Notes: generated by a model not told the origin, from the letters alone. DNA of 64,000 bases from Brachypodius melanocephalos (GCA_013398615.1 VZSR01003022.1:1471037-1535036); one strand, 5' to 3'. Counted from the stretch's first letter, positions 50,001 through 59,300 are shown. A program made the numbers and translations.

Positions 50001-53000
50001 TCCCAGATGGACGGTGGGTTGGAGGCTGATAGCACTGCAGGGTCCTTTGCAGGGTTTCTTCTGGGGAGCTCTGCCACCGCAGCCAGTTGTCCTGGTGGGG
50101 CCACAGCGCAGCTCTCGTGCCCCGTGGAGCCCTGGCACAGCTCCCCTCTTCCCCAGGGGACCCCAGCACAGTTCTCTCTGCCCCTAGGTGAGCACTGGCA
50201 AAGCTGCCCGTGTTCTGGGAGAGTCCTGGCAGAGCATCCTCTGCCCTGGGGAGCCCTGGCACAGCTCTCTGCCCCTGGAGGAGTCCTGGCAAGCTCCCTC
50301 TTCCCTGGGGGAGCACTGGCACAGCTTCTTCTACCCTAAAAGAGCCCAAACCCAGCTGCCTCTCCCCTCAGGGGGATTCCTGGCACAGCTTGCTCTGCCC
50401 TTGGGGGAGTCCTGGCACATCTGCCCATGCCCCATGGAGCCCTGGCAGAGCTCTGTACACAGCAGGGAGGCACCAGCGTGGATCCCTCAGCTCCTGGGAG
50501 AGCCCTGGCACCGTTCCTACACCCCTGGGAGCCCCTGCTGCAGGGCTCCCCAGCATCTTGCCAAGCCATTGTGGCTCCCAGCAGTGCGTGAGGGATTTTC
50601 ACCACTGAGTTGGAGCAGAGCAGTTGCCCCAGGGAAGCATTTTTTCTCAGGAAGCTGGAGCAGGGCTGGCAGTTGAGGTCTGCAGTCAGAGAGAGCTTGT
50701 GTCTCCTCCCCACCAGGCCACCAGCCCAGCAGAGAGCTGTCCCCAGCAGCCACCACTCCTCACTCAGCCCCCAGGACAGGTACCTGGGGACAGGGACGTG
50801 CTGCCAGCACAGAGCAGCACGATGTTCTGCTGCTCACAACCCCAGCTCATCCAGTGCCCTCCCAGGGCTCCCCAGGCAGCTCCTTTCAGTGTCCTGTGCC
50901 ATGCAGAGGGTGCAAGGTGTGCACACAGGGGTGCAGCAGGGGCAGGCTGGGTGTGCAGGACAGCCCACCCCGAGCAGGCTTTGGGGTGCAGCCCTGCACA
51001 GTGGCACAACGTGGGGCTCAGGGCTGTGTCCAGAGGATGTAGGTGCTGTGGGCAGTGAGGTGGGAAAGGGCAGCAGTTTAGGGTGAGCAGGGGCAGAGAC
51101 AGAGCTGCCAATGGAATGGGGCACGGAGGGCAGTGAGGCTGCTGCAGGGGTGAGGAGGGAGCACTGGTTTGGGTGAGCTGGGCAGTGGGGACCAGAGCAG
51201 GGGATGCAGGGGGTGACCCTGGCACTGGGGCTGTGGAGGTGAACTGGGCACTGCAGCAGAGCTGTGGGGGCAGAGGGACACAATGCTGGGAGGTGACGAA
51301 CAAGAGAGGCAGCAGGGCTGCTCTGGGCAGCTGGGCAGTGGTCAGTGAGGCTCAAGAGGGAGCAGAGACACCACGGGGACATCTTCAGCTGCTCCCTCAC
51401 TGCCCAAGGGCAGGGGGTGCACGGAGGGGATGGTCCCATTGTGTCCTGCTCATCCCAACTCCAACACCTCCCATCCTGGACATTCCTCTGCTGCCTGCAA
51501 GGGGCTCACAGGGACGAGAGTCCTTTTTTCAGCAAGAACTCTTCCTTTGTGCCCAGCACTGCAGTGCTGTTTCCCAAGAGCCAGGGGCAGTGTTCCTTCC
51601 AGCCACCCTCCACAGAAAGGTGACCAGGATGAGCATGGCCAGGCAGGGTGACCTCACTGCTGCCCTGGATCCAACCCACCTGGAGGGACAATCCCCTGGA
51701 GCTGGTTTTTGTGGGACAGGGCCATGGCCAGGCAGTGGGGAAGGACACAGAAGGGGCTAGAGGTGATGGGGACAGCAGCTGACAGGCACTGCGCTTCAAA
51801 TGCCATCCATCCTGGAAGGGGAGCCTGGCAAAAAGTTGGCAAAGATAGGCAGGTGTTTGGCACAGGCAGAGATTCCTCTCTTTGGAGTGGCCTTCCCTGG
51901 CCTGAGCTGTGTGAGGTGGCCCCAGTCAGGTGGTGATGGGGAGGGGCTGGGGAGGTGCCTCAGCATCCCCGTCTTCCCTTTGTCCTGCGTGTCCCCAGCT
52001 GACTGAGCACCAGGCTGTGCTGTGACACTCTCTGTGCTCTGGCAGTGACAAGAGGCCAGCCTGGCCCTGGCTCCCAGAGCTAGGGCAGGGAGCTGCTTTA
52101 CCCCTATCCTGCTCAAAGCCAGGCATTTTGTCTGAGCTTGTTTGACCCACAAAGTTGTCCTTTTCCCTGGCACCACACAGACCTCAGCCATTGACTCCAT
52201 TTCCCTGTATCTCCCCATGCAGATGGCTGCGCAGTCAGGCCAAAAGTTTTCTATTCCATCCCCAAGTTTTTGTAAGTCAAGCCCAGCCCTGTCAGAGGTA
52301 AAGCAGCCTCCACCCTATGAGGATGCAGTGAAGCAGGTAACTGCATGGTTTTTGTTTTCTACAGGGCTGGGGCTGCCCGTGATGGCTTTTTGTAGGCAGT
52401 GGGACTCAGCTGCAGGAGTTCCAACCCATCCTGGGGTCTCTGGGTAGGACAGGGCTGTTCCCATGAGGAATGGGCTCTTCTGAAGGGTTACTCGCTGCCT
52501 GGTGCCACAAAGGAGTTGGACACCCTGCTGGGCAGGATCGTGTCCCCTGTGCACCCAGGGGTCCTGACACCCCCCAAGTCTCTTTGGGTGCTCAGTGCTG
52601 TGTGAGACAGAGCCTTGAGCATTCCCAGGTCACCAGGAAAGCTCCTCCTGCTCTGTGCCATCTGCCCCCCCGAGCTGTACCCTGGAGCACTGTTCCTGCA
52701 GGGAGGGCTGGCCATGGCCCAGGAACACCTTCCTTCCTTCCCTTCAGACTCTGGGAGCAGCCTCAGTGCTGGGACTGGTGGTGCCTTTAGGAGAGTGGAG
52801 TGATGCTGTTGGCAGGGTGAAAATGGGTTTATGCCAGCGTGCAGGAGATCTCCCAGGTTCCAGTCAGGGAGAGGAGGGAGACTGGGCAGTGCAGGGAGCA
52901 GGGAGGGCAGGCAGGGACATCCCAGTGTGAGGTGCTAGGGCCAAAGTGTTGCTGTGTCCTGAGGGCCCAGGGACAGGGCAGGCTCTGGTGGCCACTGAGC

Positions 53001-54533
53001 AGAGGATTGGCAGCAGGAAGGGGAGATTTGCTCCGTGGATCCACCGTGATTGTGCCACGTCCCTGCAGTGCCCTGAACGCTGCTGCCGGCCCTGTGTTGG
53101 TATGGCCTCTCTTCTGTGTGGGAGGAAGCCATCTGGGGGGTCTAGAGGCATCTTTTTGGGGGGTCTAGAACCACCTACCCTGGCTTGTGGCTGGAGGGAC
53201 TGTCCTCCTAATGCTCTCTCCTCTCCTCTTTGTCGTTTGCTGCAGCAGATGACACGAAGTCAGCAGATGGACGAGCTCCTGGACGTGCTGATTGAGAGTG
53301 GAGGTATGCTCTGCTTCTCTCTTCCCCCTGGGGCTTCTCTCTTCCCCCTGGGGCTTCCCCTGCAGGCCAGCATCGGTCTGTGGGGCTCAGTGCATTCTGT
53401 GCACCCCAGCAGAGCTGCCTGAGTCGAGCACAGCTTTCCCCTGCCCTCCCTGTGCCAGCAGCCACTGAGATTGAACCCAAAAGCACGTTGGCCCTTCCAG
53501 AGCCTGCTCCTGCGTGTGCCAGCCCGGTGGGGTGGTCTGGGCTCGGCTGTCACCTGTGCAGAGAGAAGGGACAGCAGGGCAGGAGCCCTGGGCACAGCAC
53601 TGCCAGCCCCCTCCCCACACAGAGCCTCACCCAGGGTGCCCCCCATTCCCAGGGCTGCCAGTGCCACCTCCCACCCAGGGCACTTCTGGTGCCCTCCCCT
53701 GTGCAAAATGCTGCCTGTGCCCTTCCCCAGCCCCTTGGGGACAGCTGCCAGTGCTTGTGCCCTAGAGGCTGTGTCCAAACCCGGGCGATCGAGGTCAGGA
53801 AGCAGGAATGTGCGAGGCTTCCCCCAGGGAGGGTGGGCAAGCAGTGCCAGTGGGGCTGAGTGGGGAGCAGGTCTCCAGAGGGATGCCCGGGGGGTCACTG
53901 GAGGGCTGTGGTGGTGCCCCTGTGCCCAGCTGTGGTGGGCACTGCCAGAGCACCTCAAACCCCTCTCGTTTGTTGACAGAAATCCCAGCCAACGCCAAGG
54001 AGGATCGCTCCTGCCTGCAGAAGGTACCTCAGATCATGGTGTCTACGGGGAGCTCGAGTGCCACTGTCCCCAAGGGCTCTGCCCCCTTCGAGCCCGTGTC
54101 CTTCGAGCACTGCCCGGGCAGCAGCGATGCCCACCTGGAGGTGCTGCTCAATGCCCACAGCCCCCTGGGCAGGGTCGGCGAGATGGCCCTGCTGAAGATG
54201 GGGGGAGAGGAGCCCCACTACGACGGGATGATGGAGGGCTTCTCCGGGAAAGCCGCGGACGAACTGCTCAACTCCCAGGAGATTTTACAGACTCCCCTGT
54301 CGCCCATGGAAACGCAGCTCTCGCCTTCCCCCGCCGAAGGCTCCGGTTTACAAATGAGTTTCACGGAGTCTCCGTGGGAAACGATGGAGTGGCTGGACCT
54401 GACCCCCCCCAGCTCGGCCACCGGCTTCAGCTCGCTCACCCCCGCGGGCCCCAGCATCTTCAACATCGATTTCCTGGATGTCGCCGACCTCAACCTGAAC
54501 ACCAGCATGGACCTGCACCTGCAGCAGTGGTGA
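22999..54533 (+). CDS. MYOCD: Myocardin, SRF coactivator (13 exons, complete CDS)
   Basis: Myocardin is a nuclear coactivator that binds serum response factor and switches on cardiac and smooth-muscle genes. Thirteen exons with GT/AG boundaries join in phase to give 932 residues, close to the 935 of the mouse cardiac form. Exons: 22999-23053, 30827-30892, 34414-34469, 38599-38674, 40883-41044, 44959-45134, 46493-46618, 47128-47387, 47736-47889, 48955-49896, 52223-52336, 53246-53303, 53980-54533. Domains in order: N-terminal peptide starting MTLLGSEHSLL (in this family it recruits MEF2), three RPEL motifs (about 19-40, 60-84, 97-138), basic SRF-binding region (about 247-274), ten-residue polyglutamine (304-313), SAP domain (about 371-405), leucine-zipper coiled coil (about 523-557) and an acidic/Ser-Pro-rich transactivation domain to the terminal LHLQQW. 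The start is the family's long-isoform Met. A mammalian-type exon 10a is not evident. Identity is certain; exon edges are by-eye calls. Confidence 0.97.
23054..30826 (+). other. MYOCD: MYOCD intron 1
   Basis: The longest intron. The first 600 bases hold an AT-rich, low-repeat block around 23,490-23,640 with a tgacatcatc CRE-like motif near 23,572. This is a possible first-intron regulatory element. The rest has no exon, repeat family or RNA gene I can recognise, apart from A-runs such as that near 24,388. It ends in a (TC)n tract at 30810-30824. Confidence 0.75.
30827..30892 (+). CDS. MYOCD: MYOCD coding exon 2 (RPEL1)
   Basis: Sixty-six bases encode residues 19-40, including the degenerate first RPEL motif RRTREQL (27-33). 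The acceptor follows a (TC)n run ending in cag at 30826; the donor is ccac|gtgagt. The exon enters and leaves in phase 1, so skipping it would remove RPEL1 without a frameshift. Confidence 0.95.
30893..34413 (+). other. MYOCD: MYOCD intron 2
   Basis: Holds a TCTG microsatellite and otherwise unremarkable DNA. In mouse an alternative exon 2a lies near here and moves translation to the internal Met. I could not identify its counterpart. Confidence 0.75.
33211..33231 (+). repeat. TCTG microsatellite
   Basis: Five units of (TCTG) in MYOCD intron 2. Confidence 0.85.
34414..34469 (+). CDS. MYOCD: MYOCD coding exon 3
   Basis: Encodes residues 41-59 (PLKSPSAFHEQRKSLERAK), the linker between RPEL1 and RPEL2. 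The acceptor is tgttgcag at 34413 and the donor is AAG|gtaact. It ends in phase 0. The AFHEQRKSL core matches the family. Confidence 0.95.
34924..34966 (+). repeat. Two copies of a 21-bp tandem repeat
   Basis: The unit ccagggaactcacactcatca occurs twice head to tail, both copies identical, in MYOCD intron 3. Confidence 0.9.
36860..37480 (-). mobile_element. Ancient CR1/L3-like LINE remnant in MYOCD intron 3
   Basis: On the minus strand this reads like the reverse-transcriptase region of old L3/CR1-type LINEs: gagatgggaagaagaaacca with ggaaattataaag, then aacagccaggatggatttat with caagaacaaatcac, then gacattatctcccatggctt. It is riddled with substitutions and stops. AT-rich sequence to about 37,900 may be a continuation I cannot align by eye. 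Confidence 0.65.
38599..38674 (+). CDS. MYOCD: MYOCD coding exon 4 (RPEL2)
   Basis: Encodes residues 60-84 plus one base, with the RPEL2 core KIRSRPERSDLVNMHIL. The acceptor is ttctgcag and the donor is CAAG|gtaaga. Met80 in VNMHIL aligns with the internal start used by the mammalian smooth-muscle isoform. The Arg-Pro at 71-72 is canonical here. Confidence 0.96.
38675..40882 (+). other. MYOCD: MYOCD intron 4
   Basis: No repeat or additional exon recognised. Short open frames across it have no family resemblance. Confidence 0.75.
40883..41044 (+). CDS. MYOCD: MYOCD coding exon 5 (RPEL3)
   Basis: Encodes residues 85-138 plus one base, with the strongly conserved third RPEL motif (LADDLNEKIALRPGPLEL, with RPGPLEL at 115-121) preceded by the basic KLKRARLA. 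The acceptor is cctttcag and the donor is AAAG|gtagtg. Its 162 bases begin and end in phase 1, so the exon is frame-neutral. Confidence 0.97.
41449..41519 (+). repeat. Two copies of a 42-bp tandem repeat
   Basis: cccagtaaatgggggtagag followed by tggccccag occurs at 41449 and again at 41491, identical over 29 bases, in MYOCD intron 5. Confidence 0.9.
44620..44800 (+). repeat. Imperfect minisatellite, about 50-bp unit
   Basis: Three to four diverged copies built around cccaaggaacac, ccatggtcc, cctcaga and cttcctctctccctgt. The ccatgg cores lie at 44652, 44700 and 44754. The array sits in intron 5, about 160 bases before exon 6. Confidence 0.8.
44959..45134 (+). CDS. MYOCD: MYOCD coding exon 6 (acidic and proline-rich linker)
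   Basis: Encodes residues 139-197. The first half holds the family block TDAFAFEEDSSNDGLSP. The second half is an Ala/Pro-rich, very GC-rich stretch (about 175-197) without clear mammalian counterpart. The acceptor is ccctcag and the donor is CAG|gtaggg. Phase 0 at the end. Confidence 0.92.
45258..45856 (+). mobile_element. CR1 LINE fragment in MYOCD intron 6
   Basis: About 600 bases of CR1 3' end in the same direction as the gene: gccgcacctcgagtgctgtg, the ggagaagaggaggcgcaggg block, caccatccctggagatgttt, gatgatctcaaaggtctttt, then an expanded tail of gtgattctgtgtcattc units. A 181-codon open frame spans part of it but is a remnant, not a MYOCD exon. Confidence 0.95.
45955..46030 (+). repeat. 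20-bp tandem repeat
   Basis: Nearly perfect copies of ggactggggagaactgggat in MYOCD intron 6, immediately after the CR1 fragment and a CpG-rich stretch. Diverged gactggg units trail on to about 46,160. Confidence 0.88.
46493..46618 (+). CDS. MYOCD: MYOCD coding exon 7
   Basis: Encodes residues 198-239, a poorly conserved Ser/Pro/Gln-rich linker ending PSAVK, which matches the family's AVK junction before the basic region. The acceptor is cttgcag and the donor is AAG|gtaatg. At 126 bases it is frame-neutral. Confidence 0.88.
47128..47387 (+). CDS. MYOCD: MYOCD coding exon 8 (basic SRF-binding region, poly-Q)
   Basis: Encodes residues 240-325 plus two bases. It holds the Lys-rich basic box (KNRHKKPKDTKPKVKKLKYH), the IPPDQKAEKSPPPMDSAYA block, and ten glutamines at 304-313. 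In this family the basic and Gln-rich segments contact SRF and carry nuclear-import signals. The acceptor is caacag and the donor is CTAAA|gtgagt. Confidence 0.97.
47736..47889 (+). CDS. MYOCD: MYOCD coding exon 9
   Basis: Completes Lys326 and encodes to residue 377. It contains the Ser/Asn/Thr-rich segment with NTPLSPVK and the family-typical GPLPSNLDDLK just before the SAP domain. The acceptor is tatttcag and the donor is AAA|gtgagt, in phase 0. Confidence 0.95.
48955..49896 (+). CDS. MYOCD: MYOCD coding exon 10 (SAP domain, leucine zipper)
   Basis: The largest exon, 942 bases in phase 0 at both ends, encodes residues 378-691. It opens with the SAP domain (VSELRQQLRIRGLPVSGTKT), which in this family helps choose target promoters. 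Next are the conserved FYHFGSTSS and SPASSDLS blocks, the dimerising coiled coil KDKMLVEKQKVINELTWKLQ, and CSPQHSPLGAAKSPQHISLP. The acceptor is ccctgcag and the donor is CCG|gtgagt. The frame stays open past the donor to a stop at 50185-50187. Confidence 0.96.
50126..50530 (+). repeat. 30-bp minisatellite in MYOCD intron 10
   Basis: Imperfect units beginning gagtcctggcacagct, spaced at 30 bases (50221, 50251, 50281, 50311), then less regular. Thirty bases is ten codons, which explains why several frames stay open on both strands here. It starts about 230 bases after the exon 10 donor. Confidence 0.88.
50717..50779 (+). CDS. MYOCD: Candidate alternative cassette exon in MYOCD intron 10
   Basis: Sixty-three bases lie between a good acceptor (tctcctccccaccag) and a gtacct donor. 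They encode ATSPAESCPQQPPLLTQPPG plus Gln in phase 0 at both ends, so they fit between exons 10 and 11 without a frameshift. Longer mammalian isoforms carry a Ser/Pro-rich exon 10a at this point. Sequence similarity to it is weak. Speculative. Confidence 0.2.
52223..52336 (+). CDS. MYOCD: MYOCD coding exon 11
   Basis: Encodes residues 692-729. KFSIPSPSF and QPPPYEDAVKQ match the conserved family segment ahead of the transactivation domain. The acceptor is catgcag and the donor is CAG|gtaact. At 114 bases it is frame-neutral. Confidence 0.95.
53246..53303 (+). CDS. MYOCD: MYOCD coding exon 12
   Basis: Encodes residues 730-748 plus one base: QMTRSQQMDELLDVLIESG, near-invariant in the family. 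The acceptor reads gcagcag, a NAGNAG site that can include or omit one Gln codon. The donor is GGAG|gtatgc. Confidence 0.96.
53980..54533 (+). CDS. MYOCD: MYOCD coding exon 13 (transactivation domain, stop)
   Basis: Completes Glu749 and encodes to residue 932, then TGA at 54531-54533. This is the C-terminal transactivation domain: HLEVLLNAHSPLG, GFSGKAADELL, FTESPWETMEWLDLTPP and the terminal SIFNIDFLDVADLNLNTSMD followed by LHLQQW are conserved. The middle (about 768-785) is divergent and GC-rich. The acceptor is gttgacag at 53979. Confidence 0.96.
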
Positions 54534-54806
54534 GGGGACGTGCTGGGGCAGGGTGCTGGGAGCCTGCAGAGCCAGCACGGCGTTCCTGTCGTGCCAGAGA
54601 ACGTGCACGGCTAACGTGCCTCGCCCAGGGGAAACTGGAGTCGTTTTGCCGGCATATAAACTTGTTTGGATTTCCAGTCACTGAAAATTGACAGCACAAC
54701 GCTGGTACTTTGGTTTTCCTCCATTGACACAACCCCACAGAGGGACACCAGTGCCTGAAACAACACTTCCTTTGATTGACATGAACTTCAGTTTTCTTTC
54801 TTTAAT

Positions 54807-54906
54807 NNNNNNNNNNNNNNNNNNNNNNNNNNNNNNNNNNNNNNNNNNNNNNNNNNNNNNNNNNNNNNNNNNNNNNNNNNNNNNNNNNNNNNNNNNNNNN
54901 NNNNNN
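54807..54906. other. Assembly gap (100 N)
   Basis: A run of exactly 100 N, the usual placeholder for a gap of unknown size. It lies 273 bases after the MYOCD stop codon, so no coding sequence is lost, but the 3' UTR length cannot be measured. Confidence 1.
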
Positions 54907-56107
54907 CAGCCAGGCTCTTGCTTCCCTCCTGCCCAAAGCTGCATTGCCCCATCCCTGCAGAGCTCTGCTCCAGGTGGATGAGAGATGGAGATCACCGTGT
55001 TCACGGTGGCACCTTGGTGTGTCCTGAGGGGCTGAAAGCCTGGGAGCTGTCCTGGCTGCACTCTGAACTGAATCAGGCTGCAGCCTGCGACCTTGGAGCA
55101 GAGAGCTCTGGACATTGGAGGCAGATGTTGAGGATGCAGGCGCAGGAATGGCGGGGATGTGGCATCCCAGTGGAGCAGCCGTGTCCCCGGTGTGCACAAA
55201 GAGATGTGTGATGTGTTTTGGCCAAGGTAGGAGCAAGTGGTATGAAAGGACCAGCCAGGCTTTGGAGGGGCTGTTCTGTGCACAGCCAGGCCAGGGTGAT
55301 CTCCACCCCTTGCATGACCCTGGAGCAGGGGGAGCCGGGCAGGGACACTCAGTGACCGCTCACGGGGCAGAGCTGAGCGAGCCCTCGCTGGGCTGAGGCT
55401 CTGTGTGAGTGCCTGCCTGCCCCTCTGCCATCCTCCCCTCCATCCTTCTGCCCATCCCTCCTCCATCCCCAGCAGTGTTCCCCTCCTCCCCGAGTTTATC
55501 CAGCGTCACTGCTCCCTCAGCCCAGAGCAAGGCTAGCGGAGAACAGCTGTGAATCACCGAGCCTGGAGGAGCCCGTTCTCCCGAAGCCGGCAGAGAAGGA
55601 AGCTCTCCCGCAGTGATGCTCCCGTTTGGAATCACCAGCATTTCTCCTACGAGTCTCTGTGCAATATTCTTCCTCAGGCTCTAGCAAGAAGGAGCCTTTG
55701 CTTCACTTCTTGGCTTCCACCAAAGAACTTGCTGCAGACTGTGCGATGGGCGCGTCCGTCCGTCGCAACTCTGGGTTTTAGCCAAAGTAAATATTGTTGC
55801 TGACAAAGATTGTTAAACTATTTACAGACTGAGTGTATTTAATATTTGTGTTACTGGAAGGACAGCACACGGAGATGAAGCTGCTGGGAGGAGGTCCAGC
55901 CTGGCTGTGGCTCCCGTGGCGTTTCCCCAGGGATGCTGGAGCTGTGGGAGGCAGCTCTGCAGCCCGGGCGGTGTCCCCAGTCCCTGGTGTTGTTGCATGC
56001 TGTATAAAAGCACGTGGCAGTAGCTTTCAAGTCACTATTTAAAGCACCACTTTTCTATTGTACAAATGTCACAGGGCACTGCTAGGATAGACAATCACAG
56101 GTTGCAT

Positions 56108-56131
56108 TTTTTTTTTTTTTAAAAAAAAAGA
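56108..56131. repeat. T-run/A-run palindrome in MYOCD 3' UTR
   Basis: A run of T is followed directly by a run of A. The RNA could fold on itself, but such runs are also common by slippage. Confidence 0.6.
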
Positions 56132-56355
56132 ATTTCTTTTTCTAAGTGAGAGATTTTTTTGAAGCCAGTCTGTGGAGGATATTCAGTGCACTTGAAGCAG
56201 AGTAGTGTTAGCTGCTCCACTGCAGCCTTGTACAGAGCTTTCCAGGCAACTTTTTCCTCTCAGCAAATGTATTTCCTTATTTAAAGGGATGCTGTCAGCT
56301 TCAAACCTGTAAGCAAGCACATTTCCTTACCTATGTTACCAGCAACACCTTCATT

Positions 56356-56361
56356 ATTAAA
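56356..56361 (+). terminator. MYOCD: Candidate MYOCD polyadenylation signal (ATTAAA)
   Basis: ATTAAA follows the AT-rich end of the UTR and is followed after about 20 bases by a GT/T-rich stretch suitable as a downstream element. It is the common variant of AATAAA. No transcript evidence is available here. Confidence 0.5.
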
Positions 56362-56380
56362 ACCCTTGTCTTGCCACTCT

Positions 56381-59300
56381 GTCTGCTCATGGTTTGCTGT
56401 TTGACTTCACCACTGGGACAACCCCAGCTCTCCCACCTGGTACCAGCTCCATGCCCTGGGACAGCTCCAGTCCTTCAAGGTCAGGTGAATTTCTCCTGGA
56501 ACATTTCCAAACACACCAGCCAGAGTCTCCTGTCTTTTTCTTCTGTTGCCTCTGCCTTTGCTTTGTTTTCCTGCAGCCCCCACTCCTCGGGTCCCCCTTG
56601 AAAGGCAGAGCTGACCCCCTGCCCAAGCCCCTCGGTGTTTCTGTCAGCACTGGGCTGGTGGCCACAGGGTGCTGGGTATAGGCAGAGCTCTGCCACAGCC
56701 AAACCTCCCACTGCCCACTGGCACAGCAGGCTGGGACCTCTCCCTGGGGGACCTTGGATCCTCCACAGCAGCCCCCAGTGTCTGTTTCCAGATTTGTCTC
56801 ATCTTTCCTTTGATTAGAAAAGATTCCTGGGTATTCATCAACCTCTGTGCAAGGAGAGGCTGCCCAGGTGGGCTAAAGGTGAAATGGTCCTGAGACATGG
56901 CTCAAGGGAATCTGAAAAGATGTAGATGAACAAATAACAAGCTCCTATGGACATATTTTAATGTCTAACCCCCACCCTTCAGCCAGGCGTGCTGTGATAA
57001 AACAGCCTGGGCTGAGCCAGGTCATGGTTACTCAGAAAATGAGGAGACAAGCCTCAGGCTGGGATTATTTCAGGAATATCAATGGACTGGAGCACTCCCC
57101 TGCCCCATCTGCCTGCTGAGAGCCTGCCTGTCTCCTCAGGGGAGGCTGAGTTTCCTTTCCCTGCTGTGAAAGGCAAAGAGTAGAGTGAACCTCAGCTCTG
57201 AAGGACAGGAAGGATTCCTGCCAGGTGCCAAAGTTTGGAGCAGAGCACCTGGGGAGGCTGAGTCCAAAGCAGGGTCCTGCCATGGGCAGAGAGAGGGATC
57301 AGAGGGTCCCTGAGTCTTCTCCCAAAGGACACCAGCAGCAGATTTTCTGCTGTGTGGAGAAAAGCTCAGCCCAGCTCTGTCCCACTCTCACTCAGTCTTC
57401 CTGCCTGAAAAAGCAGAGGTAGTACAAAACAAAAAAATGTTCAGAGTCAAATTAACACTTTTCATGCCTTTAGCAAGTTTTTTTTTTAAATGTGAGCTGC
57501 CTGTCTCAGTTCACCATCCAGTGCCTGCCCCACCACAGTCCCTGGGACATCCACAGCATCTACCACCATCTCTGAGGTCAGCACAGACCATGGGATTTAT
57601 GCCAAGACAAAAGCTTTGTGCACCCTCCAGAGCAGCCCACAGCCTGCCCCACTGTTGTCTTGAACAGAAAGTGTCGTGTGTCTCCAGGAGAGGGAGTTTG
57701 TGCTTCATCTCCTTCTCCAAGCACTTGCACAGCTGTAAATATAAAGGCAAAATACGGCAGCTGTTTCCTTTCCTTGTTCCTCAGAGCAGTCATTCCATTG
57801 CTCCCTGGGCCCCTTACCATGCTCAAAGCAATGGCCACCTGGGATTTGTGTCAGGAGTGGAAGGGAAAATGGAGCTGTGTCAAAAAGCAGCAGCTCTGTG
57901 TTAACAGAATCATGGAATGACTGAGATTAGAAAAGCCCTCCCAGACCACTGAGTCCAACCTGACTTGGACACCTCCAGGGATGGGCACTGCAAACCTCCC
58001 TGGGCATTTCTAATGCCTGACCACCCTTTCCATGTTCAACCTGAGCCTCCCCTGGCCCAGCCTGAGGCCGTTCCCTCTCCTCCTGTCCCTGTTCCCTGGG
58101 AGCACAGCCCGACCCCCCCGGCTGTCCCCTCCTGTCAGGGAGTTGTGCAGAGCCACAAGGTCCCCCCTGAGCCTCCTTTGCTCCAGGCTCAGCCCCTTTC
58201 CAGCTCCCTCAGGAATTCTCCAGCCCCTTCCCAGCTCTATTCCCTTCCCTGGACACACTCCAGCCCCTCAATGTCCTTCCTGTCCTGAGTGTCCCAGAGC
58301 TGTCCCCAGCACTGGAGGTGCCCCAGCAGTGCCAGCACAGGGGGAACCCCCAGCAACACAGGCCTGAGCCCTTCATTTACACTCACCTGGCCCCTAAAGG
58401 AGAGACAGGGCTGGGCTGAAGGCCAGAATACAAATGGAAATACTGCCCATGGCACTCAAAGTGCTCCTGACAGAACAGGTGATGATGCACACCTGCATTC
58501 TGCCTGCTTGGGTCCAGGCAGGGATGGGTTTGAGCTCACCCAAACCTCAAAGCTGCTCTTGGACCTCCCCAGACACATCATAACCACAGCAGAGCACAGT
58601 GGGATTTTCTGGACGCCGTATGATGCTCGCTGAAGATCCAAGACGCACCAGTGGGCACAAAGGTGTGAGGAGCTGGTGTGAGGTGCCAGTCTGGGCCACT
58701 AAGCACAGCCAGTGGCCAGTGGCTCCAAGCCTGCTGGGGAGGCTGGTCCAGAGCCTTGGCACTGAGCATGGAAAGCAGGGCAGCCCCAGAGCCTGGGGCT
58801 GGTACAGAGGAGAGGGAGAGCCAGAGCTCAGCTGTGCAGACCTGGCCGCGATGCACAAAGGAAAATTCTCAGCCCCGGAGCTGGAGAAAGCCTTCACACA
58901 TCGCTCAAGCAAGGAGTGTTGGAATTGTCCGAGGGCTGTCAGGAGCAGTAGCAGTGGCCCTGTGCAGGGATGGATCCTGTTGGAGACACCAGCAGCAGCA
59001 TCTGGGATGAGGTTGGATTTTTCCTGTGCTGCCTCAGCAGTGACACAGCGACAACAGGATCCTCAGTGAGGGCAGGGAAGTGTCCACAGGCAGGAGAGAG
59101 TCCAGAGGAGAATGGAGCAGGAGTTCAACAAGGAGCAGTTGAGAGGGACTGACATGTCCACGAATACATTCTCTCCCAGAGAAGGAAGGACTGTTCCTGA
59201 TGTGTGCTCAGATTTGTCTTTTTCCTTCACCAAATGAGGGATCTTGGATTCTGGCAGAAAAGTGAGGAGAGCAGATGACCCAAAAATCTCCGAAGGATCG

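Larger units (their letters stand above)
49897..52222 (+). other. MYOCD: MYOCD intron 10
   Basis: GC-rich, with the 30-bp minisatellite in its first third and the candidate cassette exon after it. The exon 10 frame remains open to 50187, so intron retention would add 96 residues and then stop. Bases 50,800-52,200 are G-rich (ggggcag, gcactggg) with no recognised feature. Confidence 0.75.
54534..56380 (+). other. MYOCD: MYOCD 3' UTR (interrupted by an assembly gap)
   Basis: Non-coding sequence from the stop codon to the first plausible polyadenylation site. It includes a 100-N gap and AT-rich stretches, notably around 55,780-55,860 and 56,040-56,360, that look like retained UTR. The 3' end is set only by an ATTAAA signal, so a longer UTR is possible. 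Confidence 0.6.

Noticed and set aside
49159..50349. 396-codon open frame on the minus strand across MYOCD exon 10
   Set aside because: It is antisense to a well-supported exon. Its composition mirrors the GC-rich coding strand and the ten-codon minisatellite, and it has no domain or splice context.
53471..54691. 406-codon plus-strand frame overlapping MYOCD exon 13
   Set aside because: It is in a different frame from the conserved transactivation domain and includes intron 12. No family resemblance.
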